Below are positions 55,308 to 64,000 of a stretch of DNA of 64,000 nt, one piece after another. The stretch spans positions 75,352,097-75,416,096 of the forward strand of contig NC_071392.1 in the NCBI RefSeq assembly GCF_022682495.2, read 5' to 3'. A program made the position numbers and the translations under genes. The stretch comes from Desmodus rotundus. Taxonomy: Eukaryota > Chordata > Mammalia > Chiroptera > Phyllostomidae. The first letter of the stretch is position 1; each line of letters opens with the position of its first letter. Below the pieces are notes generated by a model that saw only the letters and a list, made by a program, of their open reading frames with translations, was not told the DNA's origin and searched no databases.

Positions 55308-55770
55308 TGTATTAGTTTTCTATTGCTGCTGTAACAACTCACCCCAGACTTAGTGCTTAAGACAACACAAATTTACTCTCACACAGTTCTCTAAGTTAGA
55401 AGTCCACTATGGGTCTCGCGGAACTAAAATGCAGCAGAGCTGCGTTTTGGAGGGTCCTTCTGGAGGGTCCAGGGGAGAATCTCTTTCCTCGCATTTTCCA
55501 GCTGCTTGTAGCCCCCTCCTTCCACCTTTGAAGCCAGCAACAGCAGGTCAGTGACACCTTCTCACTGCACCATCTCTCTGTGGTTCTCTGCAGACGGGAA
55601 GGGCTGCTCTTTGTAAGGACTCTTGTGATTAGATTGGGCTCATCTGCATAATACAGGCTGCTCTCCCCATCTCAAGGTCCTTAACCTTAATCACATCCAT
55701 CTGCAAAGTCCTTTTTGCAACGTGAGCTCTTATATTCACAGGTTCTGCTGCTTAGGATGTGCCATCTTTA
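55308..55770 (-). mobile_element. MaLR LTR (antisense)
   Basis: TGTATTAGTTTTCTATTGCT, GTAACAACTCACCCCAGAC, then ATCTGCAAAGTCCTTTTTGC. Third reverse MaLR LTR within 3 kb. Confidence 0.73.
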
Positions 55771-56464
55771 AGACCCACCGTTTCGCCTCCCATAGATGCA
55801 CAATACAATATATAATGACCACTTGTAACAAGATAGATGGCTGAGAGTTTAATGATCTTTCTTTGTACCGTTTCTTTTTCTTATAAAATTGCTTCATTCT
55901 GTTTGAACAACTCAGTCTGAAGCCTTGACCTCTGAAGGAACACAGGGTCAACTCTGTCAGATTCAAGGACCTTTATTTCACGCTCATCTCGTAGCCGAAG
56001 GTTTATCCTGGAAAGACACTAAATGAGGACATAGTCTCAAAGGCCTGATTAGAGCCAGGAAGGAATGAACAGAGTGGGATCAGATGCCTGTTCCCCACCA
56101 GAGAGCTGCATGTATTAAAATGTTCTTACTGAAATTCTCCTGAATGGAGAGTCTGGGGTAGATACCTTGTTTCTGGCCAGAAGCTATAAAGGCCAATTTA
56201 CGTATATACACAATAAATAAAATGTACACGTACAGGGGGGCAGGTTCACATGTTCAGTCAACAAGGTGCCACTCTGGCATTGGGCATACAGGGGCGCACA
56301 CAACCTCCTGCCTTCCTAAGTGTACTGGAGGAGACAGGTTTATACAAAATTACACCTTATACATTGTATACAGTATTATGTCAGGTGGAGATATAGGCTT
56401 TGAAGAAAAATGAAGCAGGCCATGAGAGGAGAGAGTGACAGAAGTGCAATTCTGGATGAAAGGT
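55771..56464. other. unassigned intergenic stretch
   Basis: Frames to 76 codons without domain. No named repeat. Confidence 0.4.
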
Positions 56465-58620
56465 TTTTTTTAATGCCTTAAATTTAAAAAATCATTATTT
56501 TGAAATAATTTTAGACTCACAGGAGGTTGCAAAGAAGTATACCAGGAAGCCCCATGCATTTTTCCTAATATTCCCCAATGTTAACACTTTATGCAATTAT
56601 AGGAAAATACCAAAACCAAGGAACTGACCTCACCAGTTATGAATGCACTCTTTCGAGTATGTGCACATAGTTCTGTGTGATTTATCATACATGTAGCCCG
56701 TGTAAGCATCACGACAGTCAAGATACTGAAGTGCATCTATGAATTATACTCAATAAAGCCATGACAAAAAAGTACTCAACTGTGCCATCAACACAAGAGA
56801 TGTCAGTGTTGCCTCTTTGTGGCCACACCCACCTCTCTCCCCAACATCGGTAACCCCTGGCAACCGCCGACCTCTTCCCCAGCTCTACAGTTGGTTGTTT
56901 CCTAACGATAAGTGTTACATCAGTAGGATCATGCAGCGATCTCCTTTTGAGATCGACTTTTTTCACTCAGCATAACTCCCTTGAGATCCATCCAAGCTGT
57001 TACATGAATTGATGGTTTGTTCCTTTTTATTTCTCAGTAGTATTCCGTGATATGGATGTACCACCGTTTGCTTAACCATTCACCCACGAAAAGACACTTG
57101 GTTAGTTTCCAATTTTGAGCTACGACAAATAAAACTGCTATGAACATTTGTGTACAAGTTCCTACGTGGAAATAAGTCTTCATTTCTCTTGGCTAAATGC
57201 CCAGGAGTGTGATTGCTGGATTGTATGGTAAATGTATGTGTGGTTTTGTCTGGGGAGGTTCTTTTTGTTTTTTGTTTTTGGGTTTTTTTTCAGGAACTGA
57301 CAAACTGTTTCTCAGAGTAGCTGTGTCATTTACATTCTCCAACAATGGATGAGCGCTTCTGTTCCTCCAAAGCCTTGCCAACGTTGCGTGTTAATCACCG
57401 TTTCTCATTTTAACCATTTTGATGGTTGTGTCGGGATATCTCATTGTGGTTTACTTTGCATTTCTCTAATGACTAATGATGTTGATTATCTTTTCATGTG
57501 TTTATTTGCCACCTATATATTCTCTTTGGTGAAGTATCTGCATGTTTTTGCTCATTTTCTAGTTGTATTGTTTGTTTTCATAAAACTGAGTTTTGAGAGT
57601 TCTTTATATGTCCCAGATACAAGACCTTTGTCATATATGTGCTTTGCAAATACATTCTCCCAGTCTGTAATTTGTCTTTTCATTCTCTTAACAGTGACTT
57701 TTGCAGAGCAAATGTTTTTAAAATTTTTGTTGAGGTCTAATTTATACAATTTTCCTCTTGTGGGTCATTCTTTTGGTGTCAAGTGTAAGAACTCTTTGTC
57801 TGCTCACATGAGTCCTGAGAATTTTCTCCTATTTCTTTCCTGGAGGTTTTATAGTTTTTTGTTCACATTAAATCCATGATTCATTTTGAGTTACTTTTTG
57901 TGCAAGGTGTGAAGTTTAGGTTGAGTTTCTTGTTTTTGCTTATGGATGTCTAACTGCTCCAACATCACTTATTGGAGAGGTTATCTCTCACCCTGGGCGG
58001 TGGTGCAGTGAGTCGGAGCGGGGTCCTGTGCACCAAAGGTTGTGGGTCAGATCCCCAGTCGTGGTACATACAGGAGGCAACCCCTCCCCTTCCTCTCTAA
58101 AATCAATAAGCATGTATTTGGGTAAGGATTTTTTTAATGATTTTTTTAAAAAGTTATCTCTATTGAATTTCTTTGCTTACTCTGTCAAATATTAATTAGG
58201 TACATTTGTGGTCATATTTCTAGGCTTTCTATTCTGTTCCATCCATCAATGTGTATATCTTCCTGCTAACATCACACACTCTTGATTACTGTAGCTATAT
58301 AGCAAGGATTAATATTTAGACGTGATTTCTCCCACTTTCTTCTTCTTTTCCAAAAATTGTTATACGTCTACAGAGAAACTTCCTGAGTGAGGTTTTGATA
58401 GGAATTGTGTTAAACTGAGAGGTTGAGGGAATCAATTTTATGGGAAATTGACATCATTACTACGTTGCATCTTCCAATCCATAAACACAGGGTGTCTCTC
58501 CAAGGATCTAGGTTGCCTTTTATTGCTTGCATCAGTATTTAATAATTTTCATCATACAGATCCTGTACATATTTTTGTTAGATTTATACTTAAGTATTTC
58601 ATTTTCTTTGGAGCAATCTG
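56465..58620 (-). mobile_element. Old LINE-1, ORF2 tail and 3' UTR (antisense)
   Basis: A long reverse L1M: AATAATTTTAGACTCACAGG, CATTTGTGTACAAGTTCCTA, TTCTCCCAGTCTGTAATTTG and CACTTATTGGAGAGGTTATC, resuming after a SINE with CTCTGTCAAATATTAATTAG. The 176-codon + frame (57349-57879) is the antisense of ORF2, not a gene. Confidence 0.78.
57989..58153 (+). mobile_element. Ves SINE with target duplication, diverged
   Basis: CACCCTGGGCGGTGGTGCAG head, CACCAAAGGTTGTGGGTC, tail GTATTTGGGTAAGGATTTTT. 9-bp duplication GTTATCTCT at 57980-57988 and 58154-58162. Short, with a deleted CT region. Confidence 0.82.
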
Positions 58621-58711
58621 TAAGGAATGCCTTCTCAAGGGGGGATATCGGAGCAGAGACTTGAGTGTAACTGACAACATGAGTGCAGGCCCTCAGGCAA
58701 GAGCTTGGTGG

Positions 58712-58742
58712 TGTGTGTGTGTGTGTGTGTGTGCGCGTGCGC
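58712..58742. repeat. (GT)n microsatellite
   Basis: GTGTGTGTGTGTGTGTGTGT run ending in GCGCGTGCGC. Confidence 0.9.
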
Positions 58743-58961
58743 TCAGCCCAGCAGAAAGGACAGTGTGCCTGAGAGGGAGTGAGCAGGCCTGAGAGGGAGT
58801 GAGCTAGAAAAAGAGTAACACCAAATGAGGTCCAGGAGGCTGCTGGGGGGCTGACAGGGCCTGGGTGAAGTCATGATGAGATCCTGAAGATTTACTCTGT
58901 AAGTCTTATGAGATGCTGTCAGAGGGTTTTAAGCACTTGAATGATATGATATGACATATTT

Positions 58962-59189
58962 TACTTTATTTTTTAAGAAATTAAAAAAAAATCCTCACCC
59001 GAGGATATGTTGTTATTGATTTTAGAGAAAGCAGAAGAGAGAGAGAGAGGAACATTGGTTGCCTCCACTACCCACCCCAACTGGGGTTCGAACATGCAGC
59101 CTGGGTATGTGCCCTGACCGGGGATAGAACCCACAACCTTTTGGTGTACCAAATGATGCTCTAATCAACTGAGCTATCTGGCCAGGGCT
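58962..59189 (-). mobile_element. Ves SINE with 14-bp target duplication
   Basis: Hairpin-tailed subtype (AATCCTCACCCGAGGATATG at its left), right end ATCTGGCCAGGGCT. Duplication GATATGACATATTT (58948-58961) / GATGTGACATATTT (59190-59203), one mismatch. Confidence 0.92.
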
Positions 59190-59799
59190 GATGTGACATA
59201 TTTGAAAGGATCACCCTGGCATCTGGCTGGAGAATAGGCTATACGAGGGTGAAGGGTAACAGGGAGCCCTGTTAGGAAGCTCTTTGAGTGGCCCGGACGG
59301 CAGGTGATAGTAGCTCAGACCAGGATGGTAGCCGTGGAGGTCATGAGTAGTAGCTGGAATCTGGACATACATACTTCGAAGATGTAGCGGACAGAATTAG
59401 CTGATGGATTGCATGTGAGATGTTAGAGAAAGAGAAGAACCAAGGATGACCCCCAGGTTCTCAGCCAGTGCAGCTGGGTCGATGAATGGTAGTGCCATGT
59501 ACTGAGAAGAGGGAAACTGCGTTCTTCAGTATAGAAACAGAACTCAAGAAGACCTAAAACGTCACAGTATGCAGCCACAGACTGAAAGGGGGTAAGGTGC
59601 CTCTTTCCCAAACCAGCCACATTTCTACAACGTTGGCCACTAGTTGGACTTCCAGGATCTACTAAAGTGGCCTCCTGGGAGGGTGTGGGAGGAGAAGGAA
59701 GGGAAGTGAAACTGACAGTTGGTAAGCACTTAAAGACCAAGATTTCTCATGTTAATATTAATCCTCATTGGATTATTTTTAGATAAGTAGCGATATGCT

Positions 59800-61570
59800 T
59801 TTTTTCTCTTTTTTTTTAATTGCAGAAAAAGCATACATAATAGTTATCATTTTAACCATATGTAAGTGTACAATTCAGTGGCATGAAATATACTTAGTAT
59901 ATTGTATAATCATCACTACTATTAGACCCAAAACTTTTTCATCATCCCCATCAAAAACTCTGTGCCATTAAACAACTCCCCTTTCTTCCCTTCCCGTAGC
60001 CCCTACTAACTATATTCTATTTTCTGTGTCTATCATCTGTCTATTCTAGGTAGCTCATATAAGCAGAATCTTTTAATATTTGTCCTTCTTTCTGCATTTG
60101 ATTTATTGCACTAAGCATGTTTTCAAGGTCCATCGATATTGTACCTGTAACAAAATTATGCTCATTTTTAGGGATATACCACATTCTGTTTGCCCATCGT
60201 TGATGGACGCTCGGGTGGTTTCTACCTTTTGGCAGTTGTGAGTAGCGCCGCTGTGAACGTTCACGTACAAGTAGCTGACTTCCTGCTGTCAGTTCTTAGG
60301 GACAAACACCCAGGAGTGCAATTGCTGGGTCATGTGAAGATAGTTCTACATTTAGCCTTTTGAGAAACCACCAAACTTTTTCACAAAAGTTGCGCCATTT
60401 TGTATTTCTACAAGCAATGTACAAGGGTTCCATTTTCTTCATATCCTTGCTAACACTTATTATTCATGTTTTTTTTTAATATTCACCCTCTCAGTTGTGA
60501 AGTTGGATGCCAGTGTGGTCTTCGTTTGCATTTCCCTAGTGACTTAGGATGTTGAGAATTTTTTCATTGGCCATTGTCTATCGTGTCTATTGGCCATTTG
60601 TACATCTTTGCAGAAACGTCTGTTCGAGGGTTTTCCCCTTTTTCAATTGGGCTGTTTGTTTTGTTGTTGGGTTTTAGGAGTTCTTTATATATTCTGGATA
60701 TTAATTCCCTATTAGATGTATGATTTGCAAATATTTTCTCCCATTTTATAGGTTGTCTTTTTTTATAGTATCCTTTAATGCACAAAAGTTCTTTATTTTG
60801 ATAAAGTCCAATTTATCTATGTTTTATTGCCTGGGCTTTTGGTGTGATATCCATAAAATCGTCACCAAATCCAATGTTATGCATTTTTTTCCTAATGTTT
60901 TTTCCTAAGAATTTTATAGTACTAGCTCTTTAACTTAGGTCTTTGATCCATTTTGAGTTAATTTTTCTATATTGTGTAAGGTAAGCATACAACTTCATTC
61001 TTTTGCATACACATATCTAACTTTCCCATCACTACTTATTGAAAAGACTGTCCTTTCTCATTGAGTGGTCTTAGAACCTTTTAAACAATCAATTGGGCAC
61101 ATATGGGAGGGTTTATTTTTAGGCTTTCTGTTTATTCTATCCGCTTCTATGTCTGTCTCTATGCCCATCTCACAGTGCTTTAATTACTGCAGCTTTGTAG
61201 TAAGTTTCAAAATCAGGAAGTGTGAGTGTTCCAATTTTATTAATTTTTTCCACATTGTTTTGGCTATGGTTTTGGCTACTCAGGGCCCCTTGCACTGGCA
61301 TGTGTATTTGAGGGTCCCTTTTCCATTTCTGTGGAAGAGGCTGTTAGAATGTTGACAGGGATCGCATTGAATCAAAGATCCCTTTGGGTACTATCGATAT
61401 CTTAACAATATTGAGTCTTCCATCCATGACCACAGTGTCTTTCAGCTTATTTAGGTATTTTAAATTTTCTTTCAGCAATGTTTTATAGTTTTAGGTGTAC
61501 AAGTTTTTCATCTCCTTCACTAGATTTATTCCTAAGTATTTAATTCTCTTGTGTGCTTTAAAAATGGAAT
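59800..61570 (-). mobile_element. Old LINE-1, ORF2 tail and 3' UTR (antisense)
   Basis: Reverse complement of an L1M: GTGTACAATTCAGTGGCATG, CATTTGATTTATTGCACTAA, AGGAGTGCAATTGCTGGGTC, TTCTCCCATTTTATAGGTTG, TTTGATCCATTTTGAGTTAA and ATTCCTAAGTATTTAATTCT. Heavily mutated. Confidence 0.82.
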
Positions 61571-61619
61571 TGCCATCTTAATGACCTTTTCAGATTATTT
61601 ACTGCTGGTGTATAGGAAC

Positions 61620-61740
61620 GCAACTGATAACATCTCACTTTTGTAGAGGAAGAAATAGGGGCTTAGAATAAGTTGCTCAAAGGTCCTTGGCTAGTAAGGC
61701 CCAACGCAGGCTCCTGACTCCAAATCTATTGTGCTGTCTT
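61620..61740 (-). repeat. MIR SINE fragment
   Basis: GAGGAAGAAATAGGGGCTTA and TCCTTGGCTAGTAAGGCCCA suggest a MIR in reverse. Weak. Confidence 0.42.
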
Positions 61741-63099
61741 TCTGAAGAGGCAGATTATCAAGCCCCTTTCCCATTTTGCCTGTCCTCTGACTTGATGCTC
61801 TTAGTTGCGAAATAAGAAACACTGGGGGGAAAAAGAACTGGCAACAGTTATGCTCCAAATTCTAACCAGTGTGACAGCCGAACCATCAGGAGGCAGCGAA
61901 GGCTTCAAGGATACCCATGGGTCTCCCCCAGATACTTGCATGTTCATTGTTTCTGAGTGGAAGACCCAGAGGCAAATCACAGAGAGTCAACATTGAATGT
62001 GTGACTTTGAAATGCCAAAAGAGTTGGTGAGAATGACTCGGAAGTCAAGAAGCTACTTGTAGCAAATCAAGTACTGTAATACATTGTCGACACGGGGCAG
62101 CTCCCCATGGCCCTGACAAAAGGACTGTGTTATGACATGTGGATGGTGGGAAGACCCTTGAGGAACTGGGTAGGGGGTGGCTCAGGCTCAGAAGAGGAGT
62201 ACTTTGCAGCCTCCGTGAGACTGGAGACCAGGCGTGTGCTGAGTCACTCTGAGGAGTCTCTAAAAGACCCTGGCAGTCTTGTTAGGGTCAGCTTTCTCCA
62301 GGACCCTTGAATGCCATTCAGAAACCACCAGAAGATTCTCTCCTCTCCAGTCCCCACCGAACACTTTCCTTCCTTCCAAAACCTGCTGTCTGACAGGATT
62401 CCCGAATCTCTACTTCCTTCTGTTTCTGGGGAAAGACACTTTAAATGTGCAGCCATGGCTACTATTGTTGCAGCTGCCACTGGTGGGAACCTGGCCCAGT
62501 AACTGTGGACAGTACTATGAGAATTTTCTCAGCCTACCTTCCTGCTGGCCAGAAAGGTTCCCAGAGAGGAATGCTGAAGCCTAGAGAACACAAGTGTTCA
62601 CACACACACAGAGCGAGAGAGAGAGAGATGAGAAATCAGACTATCTTCTCCTTCCTTTTAAAGCAAAGAACATAAGAACATTCCAGCTGGAAGACAGCAC
62701 CTTAGGATCATCCCAATTCACCCTCTTATAACCCAGTGTAAAGGTCCTATGTTACAGTGATGTGATTATTCCTCATACCTCCCAAGAAATCCCCGACGAG
62801 GAATGGTAGAGCCTTGATAATTGAAGAGTTTTTAGGCAGAGAGGTAAGTGGGTGTCAGAACACTTATGCAGGTTCCTCCCTAATAACATGAAATGTTGAG
62901 AAAGTCCCACAGGGCTTCAAAGCTGCCACAGTAACAACCAGATAGAAAATAAGTGGAGAAAGTTCACAAAGCAAAGTGTCAGTGTGGTAACAGACAACTT
63001 TCTCTGTGGCTCAAACCTTGGACGTGTTTTAACAGTCATTTCATATCTATCACAGAAAAAATAGACAAAGTAGGTCATAATGTTTGAAATTATTTTTCC
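61741..63099. other. unassigned intergenic stretch
   Basis: Frames to 101 codons (62279-62584) without domain. A (CA)n(GA)n run lies at about 62601-62630. No gene recognised. Confidence 0.4.
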
Positions 63100-63560
63100 A
63101 GTGGGAATATCATGCCCTGATGACACAGTCTTATTCACACTTCTTCCAGAAATCGCCAGCAGCTTCCTTCAAAATGGACCAGCCTCTCACCTTCCTACCA
63201 TCCTCACATCACCTGATTAATATTCTTAAACATATCACTCCTCTGTCAAAACCTTGCACTGTTTTCTTATTGCTAATAGAATTAAACCTTAATTTCTTTG
63301 TATGTTACTCAAGTTTTCTTACCAATCGATTTCCCTGTTTATCCCTTACTGTGCCCTGGTTGCCAGGCCAGTCAAGCTGTGAGCGGGAGCCATAGTTTCC
63401 TCCCCTTGTAGTGCCAGCTCCACGCCTCTCTACTCTTCTCACTCCTCCCACTCACACTTCAGGGCTGGATCCAAACCCCACCCCCGCCGCTTCTACCCAC
63501 ACTGGTCTCTCCCCGCTGTAAATCCCTGTAGTACACTCACCCCGCACCGCATTTAGGCAG
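63100..63560 (+). repeat. possible L2 LINE 3' fragment
   Basis: ACATATCACTCCTCTGTCAA, CTTGCACTGTTTTCTTATTG and AGAATTAAACCTTAATTTC are L2-like. Strongly diverged. Confidence 0.38.
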
Positions 63561-63804
63561 CTCGTTTACCGAGTGACTAATACGCATGTCTCACTGCACT
63601 GGAAGCTCTGTGTATACAGGGAATAGAGTAAGGTCCCTGTCCTGGAGGAGGAGACTTTGCCGCGTTGTCCTAACCTATTACTGTCGCTTGAGGGCAAGCC
63701 TTGTCACCACAGTAAAAGGCACAAGTTCTGTGATGATGGCATGCTTATCGTGGCGCTATGTACGTCCTAGGATTTCAGAAGGACTTGCCAAATTGAATTA
63801 AATT
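63561..63804. other. unassigned stretch near window end
   Basis: No gene or repeat recognised. Confidence 0.35.
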
Positions 63805-63888
63805 CATTCTCATTCTCTCTCTCCCTCTCTCTCTCCTTCCCTCCCTTTCTCTCTCTCCTTCTCTCTCCCTTCTCTCTCTCTCCCCCTT
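63805..63888. repeat. polypyrimidine CT-rich tract
   Basis: A run of C and T with rare interruptions (CTCTCTCTCCCTCTCTCTCT and similar), about 80 bp, followed by ordinary sequence to the window end. Confidence 0.92.
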
Positions 63889-64000
63889 CCACCAACTGAG
63901 GATGGTAGCTGAAGTGCAGTCACTGATTTGCTCTTAAACGGTCAAACCTAACAAACTCGCCCATTTCAGCCAGGCCGAAGAGGGCGGGATAGGGGGTGAA

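Larger units (their letters stand above)
58635..59520 (-). repeat. L2 LINE (antisense), split by Ves
   Basis: AGGGGGGATATCGGAGCAGA, GTCCAGGAGGCTGCTGGGG, GATCACCCTGGCATCTGGCT and AACCAAGGATGACCCCCAGG are typical of L2 ORF2 in reverse. Interrupted by the Ves SINE at 58962-59189. Confidence 0.48.

Noticed and set aside
57349..57879. 176-codon plus-strand frame
   Set aside because: Antisense of a decayed L1 ORF2 region.
1..64000. CRISPR array or bacterial operon
   Set aside because: No regularly spaced direct repeats with unique spacers, no operon-like gene packing; the DNA is mammalian.
61600..64000. first exon of SMO (expected downstream neighbour)
   Set aside because: No GC-rich coding start or recognisable frizzled-type sequence before the window ends; it would lie further right.

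Overview
The window is vertebrate nuclear DNA, and almost certainly from a bat. The evidence for bat is fourteen copies of a tRNA-derived SINE with the Ves head (GGCTGGTGTGGCTCAG type, both orientations) and a young LINE-1 whose 3' region matches what I remember of chiropteran L1. There is no prokaryotic gene organisation. Coding density is very low, and most open reading frames are chance frames or repeat remnants.

The only protein-coding gene I can support is TSPAN33 (tetraspanin-33, TspanC8 group). It lies on the + strand with all eight coding exons between 31432 and 50261, every intron is GT-AG, and the product is an uninterrupted 283 residues. Its CpG-island promoter covers about 31085-31620, intron 1 is 12.9 kb, and the 3'UTR ends at a poly(A) signal at 51213. 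The human locus (from memory) has TNPO3 upstream and SMO downstream. Neither is visible here, so the window would sit in the intergenic space around TSPAN33.

Layout: 1-31000 is intergenic. It holds old L1, L2, MIR and MaLR debris, a decayed endogenous retrovirus pol region (about 16480-18960), two TA-flanked MITEs and a 1.75-kb young L1 with perfect target duplications. 31085-51235 is TSPAN33, whose introns carry many Ves insertions, a 0.68-kb internally deleted mariner (intron 5) and a nested DNA-transposon/MITE/SINE stack (intron 1). 51240-64000 is intergenic, with a GC/CpG-rich block just past the gene, three MaLR-type LTRs in one orientation, and two long decayed antisense L1s.

The most unusual content is DNA-transposon activity of apparently lineage-specific age: a hAT-like MITE inserted inside a Ves SINE, a three-copy TA-flanked MITE family, and a mariner whose flanking L1 sequence resumes cleanly on the other side. 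Repeat names come from recognition, not a database search. Repeat boundaries are approximate unless target-site duplications are given.
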